DNA from: Lytechinus pictus
Lineage: Eukaryota > Echinodermata > Echinoidea > Temnopleuroida > Toxopneustidae
DNA: 64,000 nt
NCBI RefSeq assembly: GCF_037042905.1
Contig: NC_087252.1
Span: 4,554,201 to 4,618,200, forward strand
Direction of reading: 5' to 3'
Shown: positions 12,572-23,189 of the stretch, in pieces
Layout: each line of letters begins with the position of its first letter
Numbering within the stretch: the stretch's first letter is position 1
The notes under the pieces: model-generated
Databases searched by the model: none
Told to the model about the DNA's origin: nothing
What the model saw: the letters and a program-made list of their open reading frames with translations, nothing else
Made by a program: the position numbers and the translations under genes

Positions 12572-13920
12572 AAGAAGAAGTAGTAGTAGTAGTAGTAGTA
12601 TAGTAGTAGTAGATGTAGTAGTAGAATAGAATAGAATAATAGAATAGAAATGGTTTTTTTGAACAAAAAAATCATTCGCGGCCCAAAGGCCGAATTACAG
12701 ATTTTCAGACATAAAAGCAAATACACAAATATACATAAAAATTACAACATAATGAAAAACGGGAATTAGAAACACAATTTAAAATACGTGAAAAAAAATA
12801 ATCACATGCCTGAGGTAGATAATACATACATACGTTATTGTCAAATCAATCATCATTGTAATACAATCATTCTATAACCATTAAATATTTGATTCATTGT
12901 CATAATTAATCTAAGATTTTGTTATTATTTTATCATTACTATTAATATAATATTACTATCTTTTTATTATTCACATTATCATCATTTAAAAAATTAAGTA
13001 TTGCACATAGACAAACATTGACGCTTTGTATTACACTCATCAAAAAATAATAGGAGATGTTCGTTCATAATTTACCACTGGTTTACATATTGTTACAATG
13101 TGAGTACTTATAGGTCATAGTAACTGGAAAAGTAAGGCTATAATTGTGTAGGACGGCTAACAAATGTATTTAAATTCCGGAAGGCTTGGCAATTAAAAAA
13201 AACTTTGTGAGAACTCATACATTAACTGATATATAAGAACGATTAGCAAACGTGCGTTAATGCAGTTGTTATGAACATGAAAAAGATTAAACGACAGAGA
13301 GAGAAAAAATCTAAGCTACTAGATGTAGTAGTAGCAGTATAGCAGGCATACTTCATAGTAGGCCTAGTAGTTGTAGTACCCAAGGGAGGCATTGCCCCAC
13401 ACGATCACACCCAAACACACCTTCGCACACACACTCGCCCACCCACACACACTTTCTAGTCAAATAAATTGATGAAGGGGCGAGGAAATTAAACAGGGGA
13501 AAGGGAAAATTGGGAAAAAATTGAGTAAATTTGTTCAAATGATACGATCTTCTCCAATGAGTTAAAGGGTATAACGAATTTATTAACCATGGTAACAGTA
13601 TATATTGTGTGAATTCTTAGATTAACTTTCTTTTAATTTTCAGCTACAGGATAAGTGCGCAGCGGGCTTCGTTTATCATGAGAGACCAACTAGCCAGCCC
13701 TCTGGACACGGCTGTATTCTGGATAGAACACGTGATCAAGTTTGGTGGAGATCATCTTCGACTTCGCGCTACTGAAATGGGATTCATCGAACTCAACTCC
13801 CTTGACGTAGTCGCATTTCTAGTCGTTTTATCGCTTATCCTTCTTTACATTGACTACTTAGTGCTTAGAGGATGTTACAGATGTATATGTAGAAATATGA
13901 AGAAACAAAAGACTGATTAG
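4879..13920 (+). CDS. UDP-glycosyltransferase (UGT), four exons, complete
   Basis: Exons 4879-5832, 6862-7027, 8707-8926 and 13644-13920 have GT-AG borders and join in phases 0, 1, 2 to 538 residues, the usual UGT size. UGTs transfer a sugar from a UDP-sugar to small lipophilic substrates in the ER lumen. Residues 1-25 are a signal peptide. SHH at 40-42 holds the expected catalytic His. The signature runs from WLPQNDLLAHP (367-377) through H384, E392 and GDQ (407-409), the donor-binding residues. A membrane segment lies at 502-521, and the tail ends KKQKTD, a KxKxx ER-retrieval signal. One oddity is that the T-D-P motif carrying the usual catalytic Asp reads T-F-P (F154). Exon borders are my reading, and upstream non-coding exons are possible. 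Confidence 0.93.
5905..6443. mobile_element. MITE family 2, diverged copy in UGT intron 1
   Basis: The left end (aaaggacaagtccacc) and the right end near 6430 (ggtagacttggcc) are diverged inverted ends of the element seen better at 14165-14782. Interior blocks such as 'aacactgaaaatt', 'gttatatgca' and 'atttcttttgtattttatta' are shared. It is non-coding. Confidence 0.7.
6444..6861. other. Rest of UGT intron 1
   Basis: AT-rich intron sequence in which I recognise no bounded element. The 3' splice site is ttacaaaaag at 6852-6861, an atypically A-rich acceptor tract. It is supported by the reading frame (FTL joined to GSS). Confidence 0.5.
7086..8422. mobile_element. hAT-like non-autonomous element in UGT intron 2
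   Basis: It begins 'aagaggcgtaactacggg' and ends 'gtgacccacggtacgccactg', the same ends as the element at 15997-17188, and its interior is collinear with that copy. It carries about five diverged copies of the GC-rich module (gctcgcgcttcgcgctcgc) near 7690, 7804, 7918, 8146 and 8253. The target duplication is not exact here. A second, palindromic MITE is nested at 7343-7445. Confidence 0.75.
7343..7445. mobile_element. 103-bp near-perfect palindromic MITE nested in the hAT-like element
   Basis: The arms 'catggacctatccacggagg' and its inverse pair over about 45 bp each, around a short centre near 7390. The insert is flanked by aaaacttc on both sides (7335-7342 and 7446-7453), an 8-bp duplication. 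The related element at 15997-17188 lacks the insert at the matching place (around 16300), which confirms it as a separate insertion. Confidence 0.85.
8636..8700 (+). repeat. TTA/TCA microsatellite before UGT exon 3
   Basis: A short run of att/atc triplets followed by a T-rich tract sits immediately 5' of the exon 3 acceptor (ccccag at 8701-8706) and probably supplies part of its pyrimidine tract. Confidence 0.6.
9211..12152. mobile_element. Large hAT-like composite element in UGT intron 3
   Basis: The left end 'cataggcggatccag' and right end 'ctggatccgccactg' are inverted repeats. The flanking octamers atagtagt and gtagtagt agree at seven of eight positions, and the insertion lies within a (TAG)n microsatellite. 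Inside are four copies of the GC-rich module (near 9997, 10117, 10229 and 10438), a C-rich end, and the tandem array at 10920-11860. No transposase frame is recognisable. A possible further nested boundary lies near 9812 (ggggcgtcgatcc). Confidence 0.65.
10920..11860 (+). repeat. GGCGCC-rich tandem array, about 41-bp units of two half-units
   Basis: About twenty imperfect units alternate two related halves of 20-21 bp, one like 'ccggcgccgatttagattta' and one like 'ggcgctgattattcttgac'. Both halves start from a GGCGCYGATT core. Unit order and small indels vary, so the array has been reshaped by unequal exchange. It has no coding sense and is confined to the hAT-like element at 9211-12152. Confidence 0.85.
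12153..12640 (+). repeat. (TAG)n microsatellite, about 480 bp, imperfect
   Basis: Long runs of agt/gta triplets are interrupted by aatag, gaagaag and gtatata variants. The same triplet repeat borders the left side of the inserted element (about 9160-9210), so one microsatellite was split by the insertion. Long open frames of poly-Val or poly-Tyr across it are artefacts of the triplet. Confidence 0.9.
12641..13643. other. Rest of UGT intron 3
   Basis: AT-rich intron with a small TAG-type remnant near 13318-13375 and short CA-rich text at 13400-13450. Nothing bounded or coding was recognised. The acceptor is tttaattttcag, ending at 13643. Confidence 0.5.
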
Positions 13921-14164
13921 GCAGATTAGTCGACTTCGTCTCTTCTCTTTTAATTGTCCAGAATGTAACAGAAATCATTTTATTTTAGAGGTTATTCGTC
14001 CTGTCTGGACTAATGCTAATTTCATAATATTAATACATTTCATTCGATTTTTTAATAGAAAAAATGTAATTAAACCTAATGGGGATCGAGATTTCTCTAT
14101 GACAGTCTGATTGGCATTCTACAAAATCGCGGGTGAAGGTGCATGCGAATGTGGTAAGAACATT
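13921..14164 (+). other. Probable UGT 3' UTR
   Basis: About 240 bp of unique sequence follow the stop codon at 13918-13920. I see no canonical AATAAA close to it; attaatacat near 14030 is only a weak variant, so the poly(A) site is unassigned. Confidence 0.35.
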
Positions 14165-14782
14165 GACACTTCAAGGACAAGTCCACCCCAACAAAAAAGT
14201 TTGTTTGAATAAAAGAGAAAAATCCAACAAGCATAACACTGAAAATTTCATCACAATCGGATGTAAAATAAGAAAGTTATGACTTTTTAAAGTTTCGCTT
14301 AGTTTCACAAAACAGTTATATGCACACCCTGGTCGGTATGCAAATGAGGAGACTGATGACGTCATCCACTCACTATTTCTTTTGTATTTTATTATATGAA
14401 ATATGAAATATTCTAATTTTCTACCCATTGTCAAGTGAAACAAGAATTAATTCCTCCCTGAACATGTGGAATTAGCATTGTTTAGTAGTATATTGTTCAG
14501 TCAAATTGGTCCTCATTGTCAAATCTGTAAAAAATGAAATATTGTATGATTCAAACAATAAAAAACAAAAGAAATAGTGAGTGATGGACATCATCGACTG
14601 ACTCATTTGCATGTCACTGAGTTTTGCATATCACTGTTTTGTGAAAAATAAGTGAAACTTTAAAATGCCATAACATCCTTATTTTACATCCGATTTTGAT
14701 GAAATGTTCAGCGTTATGCTAGTTTGATTTTTCTCCATTTATCCAAATCAACATTTTTCTGGGGTGGACTTGACCTTTAAAG
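14165..14782. mobile_element. MITE family 2, best copy
   Basis: The ends 'aaggacaagtccacccc' and 'ggggtggacttgaccttt' are inverted repeats, and the arms stay complementary for well over 150 bp through blocks such as 'aaaatttcatcacaatcgga' and its inverse. It is about 610 bp and non-coding. Relatives lie at 5905-6443 and 39870-40462. Confidence 0.8.
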
Positions 14783-15150
14783 GGGTATGATTTGAATAGA
14801 AAGAGGGGAAATATCAGACAAACACTGAAAATTTCATCAAAATCGGACAAGGAATAACAATGTGACATTCATATCCCTTCTTATGCTTTACATTATTTCG
14901 GTGAAACAGCATGTTCTCATGAATATGTAATGAACAAGCTGACGATGCTGTATTCCCGTTTATAATTTTGTATTTTTATAATAAGAAGTAATGTTTATTT
15001 CAATCTTGTCAACCGAAAATGGATAAATTGATTGGCAACTGGTTTAATGCATGGATATTCACTTCTGCAACTTTTTTGTTAAACTGCTTGAATTTCAATA
15101 ATTTTATGAAATAAAGACGTTTTGTTGAACATGTTTACGATCACCCCGCA
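14783..15150. repeat. Half-copy of a palindromic MITE related to family 1
   Basis: It starts 'ctttaaaggggtatga' directly against the family 2 copy and shares the 'aaaatttcatcaaaatcgga' core and 'catgaatat' block with family 1. No matching right arm was found, so it is truncated or an older diverged copy. Confidence 0.5.
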
Positions 15151-15510
15151 TGCATAATAAAGTTGTTATTCGTGTGATATCCATGGTAGGGAATCTGTGA
15201 AAACACATTTGTTTTATGAAATTATATTAATACAAGCATTATTCTATGAGACGGAACATCGTTATTTTTACAATTTTCTGTGATTGAGGTATCAAATTAA
15301 AGAGCAGAAATTGAAATTTTTTTACTTTTTGTAATTAATTTTCCTATTGTATTTGTAATCAAGTTATGATAAATCATTGATAATTTTGGTTGGGTTTTTT
15401 TTGTGGGACACATCGACAAACTATTGTAATTTGGCAATCGGGGTCTCAGATATCATTATTCATTATTCATCAAAGTTGGGACTCGTTAGGGTGTGTGTGT
15501 TTGTGTGTGT
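15151..15510. other. Intergenic, nothing recognised
   Basis: AT-rich unique-looking sequence ending in a short (GT)n tract at about 15489-15516. No gene or element is supported. Confidence 0.4.
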
Positions 15511-15518
15511 GTGTGATC

Positions 15519-15631
15519 CAGTGGCGGACCATGACCCGGATTAGACAATGATTGGAGGGGCACTGTATTGTTTGTGAACAATGCTGCGCCCCTCCAATGC
15601 TTTGTCTCCTCCGGGTCACGGTCCGCCACTG
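15519..15631. mobile_element. 113-bp hAT-type MITE
   Basis: The ends CAGTGGCGGACCATGACCC and GGGTCACGGTCCGCCACTG are near-perfect inverted repeats flanked by the exact 8-bp duplication gtgtgatc (15511-15518 and 15632-15639). The short interior is itself largely self-complementary (attggaggggc against gcccctccaat). Confidence 0.9.
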
Positions 15632-15639
15632 GTGTGATC

Positions 15640-15988
15640 TCATGCACCCAAAATTTTTAATTCAATCTAGTAACCGGTTTCACTTTCAGACATAACGTGA
15701 GCATAGTTCGCTAGTCATGCTAATAATTTCGACGCTTAATTGCTACCCCGTACACAACCGGATCTAATTTAAAGAAATCATGGGTCTGTATACTGTATGA
15801 AACGCTTTACATGATATGATGAATTCATTTGCATGGATTCTGATACTGATACTGATACTGATGTAAATTCTATCAGAAACCCTTATATCTTTAATAAGTA
15901 AAGCGTAAAAGTTAGTTGCAAATTCGCACCGCAAGTTACCCTATTTGTTTTAATGATAAATTCCTGGCCATTTGTACTTTTCACCGTA
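15640..15988. other. Intergenic, nothing recognised
   Basis: Unique-looking AT-rich sequence apart from a tiny gatact repeat near 15840-15860. No feature is supported. Confidence 0.4.
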
Positions 15989-15996
15989 CCTGGTAT

Positions 15997-17188
15997 CAGT
16001 GGCGTAACTACGGGGGGGCATGGGGGGGCACGTGCCCCCCCCCCCCCAATCGGCTGGCCAAAAAAAAAAAAAAAAAAAAAAACGGGGAAAAGGAGAAAAA
16101 GAGGGAGAAAGGAAGAGAAACGTAGTGGGGAAAGAAGAAATTATTGTTCATTGAAATGTTATATTATATTATGTTATGTTATATTACATAAGAAGCATTT
16201 TTTCATAACGTTATGAAACATTATTCGCTAAGGGCCTATGTCTTCATTGTTCCTGGTGCTCGCATAGACTGTTTAACGGGATATATGATCCTGTTGTACT
16301 AAAACCTCCCGTTTTCAAAACAATATACACCAAATATATTTCCTCGCAATTCGAGTTATTATTGTTTTATGTAGTGACATTTGCTTCTTTTTCATGACTA
16401 CTTAAAGTGATTGCCCTATTTTAAGGTCTTAATATAAAACATTTCCTGTCCGTGCTAACGTTCGCATTAGTTGATTGGTGAGATGTCTGCTCTTCATAAA
16501 TTCCTCAAATCTGTCCTTAAAATGTCAATTTTTCTGATCTGAATATCAAAACTTTTCAGCTCGCGCTTCGCACTCGCATCATTTGGTTAGTGAAATGCGT
16601 TAGGTCTTTGTGAATTCCTACAAACAAGCCTTAGAATGCCCCTCTTCAGGTGTGAATTACAAAAAAAAAATCAGCTCGCGCTTCGCGCTCGCAGTATTTG
16701 ATTAGTGAGATGCGTATGATTATCCTGATTACAATGACTACAAAAAGTGCTTAATGTGTTCAGATGTAATTCTAACAAAATCAGCAAAGGATTGCACTAG
16801 CATTAGATGACTATGCTGAGATATTTATACTCTAAATGGATTCCTAAAATATAGTCCTTAAAATGTCCCTGTTTGGGTCAATGTATACAAAAATTTCAGC
16901 TCGCGCTTCGCGCTCGCATTGTTTGTTTAGCGAGACAGATCATGATTACAAAAAACTTGCTTATAATGTCCTTTTTTAGGTCTGAATATTAAAAATTTTC
17001 AGCTCGCGCTTCGCGCTCGCATTATCTAATCAGTGAGATACATATCTGTTTAATGGCACTGCTTGTCCTCAAAATGTCTTTATTAGGTCAGTATACCTGG
17101 CAACTGAGCGCGCTCCCTAAGTGACTCGAATTTTTTTGCTGGTGCCCCCCCCCCCCCCCCCAATGCCGTGACCCACGGTACGCCACTG
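15997..17188. mobile_element. hAT-like non-autonomous element with exact 8-bp target duplication
   Basis: It runs from CAGTGGCGTAACTACGG to CCCACGGTACGCCACTG and is flanked on both sides by cctggtat (15989-15996 and 17189-17196). The interior is collinear with the copy at 7086-8422. Four copies of the GC-rich module gctcgcgcttcgcgctcgc or close variants lie near 16560, 16675, 16900 and 17001, spaced about 100-225 bp. Homopolymer C and A tracts sit near both ends. No transposase is encoded in 1192 bp. Confidence 0.9.
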
Positions 17189-17196
17189 CCTGGTAT

Positions 17197-18880
17197 GATA
17201 AACCGTAAGAAAATGAGGCTTTTACAGTATTTTCACTGTTTAATTTGGTCATTTGTACATTTCACGATATTTCACTGTAAAATTAGGCTAGAAGAGTTGC
17301 AGTTTTCCAAGAAATATACGGCGACCTTTTTTTTGTACCGTTCACCATCTTTTTCTTATTCTGTTTCTTTAACTTTCTCCCCCACCCCCCTCCCCCTCTC
17401 TCTATCTCTCTCCCCCCCCCCCCCACACACACACACACACTCTCTCTCTCTCTCTTGTCCATTTTCTCTTTCTATAGCATTATTATACTATATACATCCA
17501 AACTTATAAGAACAAATCCAAACGTACCAACGTAACTTGCTTAATTATTTATTTGAATCATTCACCAAAAAAACAAGACATAATAAATCAAGAAGAAAGG
17601 GAGAGTAAAGCATACTATAACCATCACTGATGTAAGATAATATATAGTCAAAGTCGGATTTTGATATATATATATATATATATATATATGTTACAGTGCG
17701 ATGCATCAGGTAACAGAATACCTCTATTTACCACGCACGTAAAACGTTCCCCCATAGACTTTTGTGATAAAAGGGCAAAAATCACTAAAAAAATAAGGGT
17801 GAAAATAGAGGGTCGAATGTTTACTATTAGTGGATAGAATAATCTGACATTCCATATCAGACCAGGAAAGGGTATTTTAACCAGCTCATTTTGAAACTAA
17901 TTCCCCATTTATGAAGATAATTCCTGACGGGATCAAATTCATCACCTGAAACAATAAAATAGCCCCAGTTTTTCCGCCGGTCAAAAATGGTTCAAAAGTC
18001 ATTGATACATATATCTTCCCAAATCGGGCAAGGGAAGTTCAGAAGTTACCATCCCTGGAATCAGAGTTATATTTAAATCATATTCATACGCTTTTGTCAA
18101 TCAGATGTATCAAATTAAACACAAAATAATGGGTTTGGTCGAATGAATATCTTTTGACTTCTTGTTGCAATTATATGCTCGTGGTACCTCTGAAGTAAAG
18201 CAACTGTTATGAGATGCCGAAATAGATCTGTATCGATTTAGGTGAGTGGGAAACGTATACTCGTTGATAGTTTACTACTTTTTATTTCTCTGTGACCATC
18301 AATGAACCATGGACCGTCAGAGTAGTAGGTCCATGAATGAACTAATCTGATGTATCGTAATTATTATGTACTCATTACCAAGTAAGGAAAGGTGGAGAGT
18401 TAACATCAAAGACCGATTCCATCGTATCATAAAACAAATAATGTACATCAAAATGCCCGATGTGAGTAAACTATCTAGGCTCTGTAACTTTGAAATCACA
18501 ATCGACTTAGTCTAGTGTTTCAGACTGTTGTTACATTCTGCCAGATGTATGCATAATAAGCAAAAAGTTCATTAGGTCATAAGTTTTATTTTCCATATCC
18601 GTACAATATATTTATAAAATATGTCAAAGACATCATCATAGAAGACAGTCACAAAACATCAGAAATATACCCCGAAAATTAAAGAAAAAAATAAATATAG
18701 AATGTTGGGTAGCAACAAAGGTCAAAGACCTATCGAGGTAGCTCCCAGAGCCATGTTGTTTAATAGATAGATATACAGTAATTAGAAAGAAAAAAACCAT
18801 CAAATACCCTTATAATATACATCGTCTTTTATTTGACTGTAGTTTAATGTGTTTTAAAACAGTAATTGGGTGCGAATCCT
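17197..18880. other. Intergenic: simple repeats and one dispersed repeat
   Basis: A CT/CA-rich tract lies at about 17380-17455 and an (AT)n run at about 17663-17690. At about 17790-17970 a block (including 'ctgacattccatatcagacc' and 'ggatcaaattcatcacctga') matches 43740-43905 in ABC intron 1, which marks it as a dispersed repeat of unknown class. From 17970 to 18880 I see no gene or bounded element. Confidence 0.5.
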
Positions 18881-18904
<24 letters not shown>

Positions 18905-18916
<12 letters not shown>

Positions 18917-19143
18917 GTGTGAAATCATATATGTACAACAGCTTTGGCAACTCTTTTATTTTTAAATATTTTTGTGAAAGGAATGGATGAAGAGAACAAT
19001 GGTAGGCGTAGCTTAACTCAAGGTTCCCCAGAGCTATCTGCCCTTTGGAAAAATTGGTGATGCCGAAAAAATGTCTCTGCCGGGAATCGAACCCGGGCCC
19101 CCAGCTTTGAACGCCGGTGCATTAACCACTAGACCACAGAGAC
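18905..19143 (-). repeat. tRNA-derived SINE (family A) with full head
   Basis: On the minus strand the head (19143 to 19073) folds as a tRNA. It has a 7-bp acceptor stem GTCTCTG/CAGAGAC, A box tggtctagtgg, anticodon loop GTTCAAA, and B box ggttcgattcc in a paired T arm. The body follows to an AT-rich tail at about 18905, and the same body occurs at 1-130 in the opposite orientation. The loop would give anticodon UCA, which fits no standard sense tRNA; with the attached body this is a SINE, not a tRNA gene. Confidence 0.8.
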
Positions 19144-19192
19144 GGGTTAGTGGCTAGGGCGACCCCGATCCGATTGACCGTCAGATAGACAG

Positions 19193-19262
<70 letters not shown>

Positions 19263-19665
19263 CGCTGATTCAGCAACAACGAACTCGTAAACTTATAAAT
19301 GATGTTTATATTAATTCAAATACTCATACGAACCCATAACACATTTAATTAAGCAAATATCATGACTATATACTACGTTATCGTAAACAAACGGTTAAAT
19401 TTTTCTCTCTCTCTACGGCATTTTATTACGAATCTAACTTGAACTTCCAATCAGAGTGATTAATTTGGAGGTATCAAAACAACAAGTTCTCAACCAATAT
19501 TAATACAGAGATCGCAATCACTAGTACAATTAGTTCTTTGGCAGACCTTTCGGTAATGACGAGTCCCAGATCTTCTGAAAACTGTTGAGAGAAAGAAAAA
19601 TAAATTATAATTTAAAATCAGAACATTGTCAATTTCCTACGATTGGCAGAGAGATAATGGATATT
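19144..19665. other. Intergenic with (AT)n microsatellite
   Basis: An (AT)n run with a few interruptions occupies about 19190-19262. The remaining 400 bp are unique-looking and non-coding by eye. Confidence 0.5.
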
Positions 19666-20001
19666 GGCCCGTATTCTGAAGTCGTGTTTAATTCAAACCC
19701 TGGTCCAAAATTGTGGGTAACCAATTTTACCCAAAGTTATGGATAGCCAATTATTGTGACATTAATCTCAAACAGTAGAGGTTCATAGTGCCAGCTCATT
19801 TGACTCTCAAATCATTCTTAACTGTCTGGGAAGGATGAAAAAAATTAAGATAATTGTCTTCACCATTGAAAAATTATAGGAAAGAGCACCGCAAACATAA
19901 AAAACATACCATGTGAATTTTTTTGACATGTTTGGCTTCCCATAATTTTAGTAAAGAGTTGGACCACGGTCTATGTTATACCCTAGTTCAGAATACGGGC
20001 C
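19666..20001. mobile_element. 336-bp MITE with GGCCCGTATTCTGAA ends
   Basis: The ends ggcccgtattctgaa and ttcagaatacgggcc are perfect 15-bp inverted repeats. Both are bordered by att (19663-19665 and 20002-20004), which may be a 3-bp target duplication. Short complementary blocks inside (accaattttacccaaagtta and similar) are weaker. There is no coding frame. The 3-bp duplication would fit a PIF/Harbinger-type element, but the evidence is thin. Confidence 0.7.
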
Positions 20002-20369
20002 ATTGAGTGCATACCTTAACATAGTTAACATTGTGAACTATGACGGGAGAAAAATATCATGAATAAATTATGGTCGTCAATTGATGTCTGCCATCAGTAT
20101 GTAGCTCGAAGTCTTTCCCAGTTATTTTTAGCCACAGGCCACAGATTAAAACGATTTTTGTTTATGTGTCCAAGTACCTACGAAAATTTAAATTGCTGGT
20201 GACGACAGGCGGAATAGACCCCCACACAGGGACCTGGGAACGATTTTTTCAGTGGGGGTGCTGAAATCTTTTCTCAAGGTGGGGGGGGGGGGGACAGACT
20301 CAATTCAGTATTCCATAATTACACACACACACACACATACCACACACACACCCTCACATACACACACAA

Positions 20370-20404
<35 letters not shown>

Positions 20405-21019
20405 AATATACATATCAGTCACTTCTTAGCTTTCTTCTTTTAAAAGAACATAAATATATAATTAGATAATCCGAGCGCGAAGCGCAAGCTATTTTTTGTG
20501 GAAATTTCATGTATTTTGTCCTGAAAATTGAACATTTTGAGCAATGTTTGTGGTCCAAGATGCGTATGTAACAAATAATAATTGTGAGCGCGATCAGTGC
20601 GAGCAGATATTTTTTATATACGCTCTGGCCTGATCGAAAGGGACGTGTTATAAGGACTGTTTGCAGTTACCCATGAAGACGAAACATATATCAACAATCA
20701 AATAATGCGCGCGAGCGGAAATAAAAATGAGATTTCAAACCTAGACGAGACATCTTTATATGCACTTTTCTAATCATGAACAGGATAGGTATATAACTAT
20801 ACAATTGATGCGAGCGGAAACAAAATTGAGATTTCAGACCTGAAAACGGGACATTCTTTTCATGTTTCGTAAATTAAGAAAATGATGGGTATTTGGATAT
20901 ATTCTTAAATTAATAATGTGAGCGCGAAGCGCGAGCAGAAAATTTTTGATATTATGATCTGAAACTCCACACTGAATGTAAAATGGTTTAAACAGATAAA
21001 GGAAACTCAGACGAACAAA

Positions 21020-21460
21020 ATAATGAAGAATTTATCAAAATCAGACAAGGAATATCACAGTTATTGTATTTTAAATATTAGCATTATTCCCCACATGTTC
21101 TTTTGTATTTTATTATATAAAATTAGGTTTATTCAATATTTTCCTTTCAAGAACCAAAACAGTTGAATTGACAACTGATTTTATTAGTCCATTAGATATT
21201 CTTTGCTGCAACTTATTTCATTATAAGGGAGACATATCATTCATTCTGGTATGAAAAAAATGAAATAATTTTTATTCCACAAGGAACAGCTAGGATAGTG
21301 GGGATGTGACAGCATCAGCCCACCTATTAAATATTCATGACGACACTGCATATCACCATTTTCATAAAATATTGCTACACTTTAGAATTAAATAACTTAA
21401 CTAATCGTTATCAGATTTTGATAAAATGTATTTGATATAAATATTTTCAGCCCGGAGTAC
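21020..21460. repeat. Decayed family 1 MITE nested in the hAT-like element
   Basis: The block 'gtggggatgtgacagcatca' followed by 'cagcccacctattaaatatt' and the far edge 'tattttcagcccggagtacc' match the right arm of the 1677-2266 MITE. The left arm is poorly preserved (around 'atcaaaatcagacaaggaat'). Confidence 0.65.
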
Positions 21461-22019
21461 CCCCCCCCAAAAAAAAATCAAGCTGCGTATCTGAATAAAC
21501 ATGTATGCGCGTGTTTAGAGTTAGACCTAGTATCTGGGCATTCTAAATACATTTTTTATTATAAAAATCAATAATGCGAGCGCGAAGCGCGAGCAGAAAA
21601 TATTTGATATTCCGATCTGAAAGAGGGTGAATTTAAACACTATTTCAAGTAATGTGTCGGAAAATTAAGTGGGGGGGTTCTACAAAACGTCGTTCATTTT
21701 CATTACATTTCTGTCATTTATCATACCTACCACTAGATTTCCAGGAGGTGCGCTGCCTATTCACCCCCCAGCATGCACCCCCGCTTCCCAGCCCGTTTGG
21801 GCCATGGGGCAGGGCGAAAAAGACTGTGAAATTTGATTTCTATTGTCTGACTTGTAATTTTTGTATACAATACACGGGCGGTCGGGCGCGCGCTCACTTG
21901 ATTCGACAAAAAACCTGGAAGTTTCAACTTTAACCACCCCATGTCCATCCCCGCTATCGAAGAGTGTGTATGGTTATCACATTTTGCGCGCGACCACGTC
22001 TGTATCGGAGTGCTGCCCC

Positions 22020-22549
22020 CGGGGGGGGCACTCAGTATATAATGCATAGTGGGTATGTGCCGCGGAGGGGACCCCCATTTTCACACTCAAATTTTCGTTC
22101 CGTGGCATAGCATTTTTGTCTTATCGAGACAAAAAACAAAGAAAGCCGCTCCAAGGCATAGCACTTTGTTCTTATCGAGAAAAAAAAGAAAGAAATCCGC
22201 TCCAAAGCTTCGCATATTTTTCGTTACGCCGTTCCGGTCGCATTGATCTGCTGCAATTTTGGTGAAAAGCGGCCGCCGAGCGCTGTCCGACCATCGTCTC
22301 TGCGCTAGCGCACCCAGCGGAGGCCGCGTATAGCTGCATCATGCACGCATGCCCGTTCCATAGGGGTACATACGTACGTACTCGCACGCTGGCGATCCGT
22401 TCCAAGGACCCCCGTTTTCACAAAATTGTAGTTCCGAAACCCGTTCCGAGGACCCTCCTTTTTACAATAAGCCCGCTCCAAGGCCCCCGTTTTTCGTCTC
22501 GCCCGCGGCACACCCCTACCACTTTTTTGGTCGAGTGCCCCCCCCCGGG
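22020..22549. mobile_element. Nested GC-rich element with C/G-run inverted ends
   Basis: The left end 'ggggggggcactcag' and right end 'gagtgccccccccc' are inverted. The decamer gtgctgcccc flanks both sides (22010-22019 and 22550-22559). Inside, 'cgctccaaggcatagcac'-type segments repeat with variation and GC content is clearly higher than in the surroundings. The element class is unknown to me and the exact borders are blurred by the homopolymers. Confidence 0.55.
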
Positions 22550-23189
22550 GTGCTGCCCCGCTGGAGCTTGATTGAGTCGCGTTATAGGAGGGATGTTATT
22601 GGAATATGTGAAAGACTATGTAAATGATTTGCGATTGTCGGATGTGATAATTATGTACATTATAACATATTTAAAAAAATACAGGGGAACCTGATTTCGT
22701 GGGGGTGCTGCCTATGGAAAATAATACACGCAGCACCCCCAGGAAAATTTCTGGGGGTGCTTCAGCACCCCCGCTTCCCAGGTCCCTGCCCCCACAAAGA
22801 CTTCGGACGGTTTTGTTTGTTTGGTTTTTTTTGCAATATTTTACGACGCGCATGAGAACCGTTGCGCTCATACCCCTATACCACCTCCCCCCCCCCCATC
22901 TTTTTTTTAATTACATGTATAGATCAAATATAAATTGTGTGTTTGAATATTTGATGAATGAAATCAGTCGACATGCACATTATGGGGGGGGGGTTAAATT
23001 GAAAAAAAAAAAGATTTCGACCAATTTCATCGAGCAAAAATCCCCAAACAAAGTCGAAAAGTAAGAAAAATGCATAAGAAACTCAGCAAAAATGGACATT
23101 ATCGATAACCATTCTCTTTTGTAGGAAAGGCCGTTATCGGGACTAAACTTAATGTATTACATTGTGTTATACATGAATTAGCATTATCT

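Larger units (their letters stand above)
20227..22788. mobile_element. 2.56-kb hAT-like composite element with exact 8-bp duplication
   Basis: The ends CAGGGACCTGGGAACG and CGCTTCCCAGGTCCCTG are inverted repeats flanked by cccccaca on both sides (20219-20226 and 22789-22796). Sub-terminal 'gtgggggtgct' motifs recur at both ends. The interior carries several versions of the GC-rich module (near 20471, 20586, 20918 and 21574), a CA microsatellite at about 20320-20390, a decayed family 1 MITE (21020-21460) and a further inserted element (22020-22549). No transposase is recognisable. Confidence 0.88.

Noticed and set aside
11909-12726. Long open frames of poly-Val/Ser or poly-Tyr/Thr on both strands
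   Set aside because: They only reflect the (TAG)n/(GTA)n microsatellite and adjacent C/T-rich transposon end; no codon structure or splice context.
19073-19143. tRNA gene (minus strand)
   Set aside because: Folds as a tRNA, but the UCA anticodon fits no standard sense codon. It lacks the long variable arm of tRNA-Sec and is followed by a repeated SINE body.
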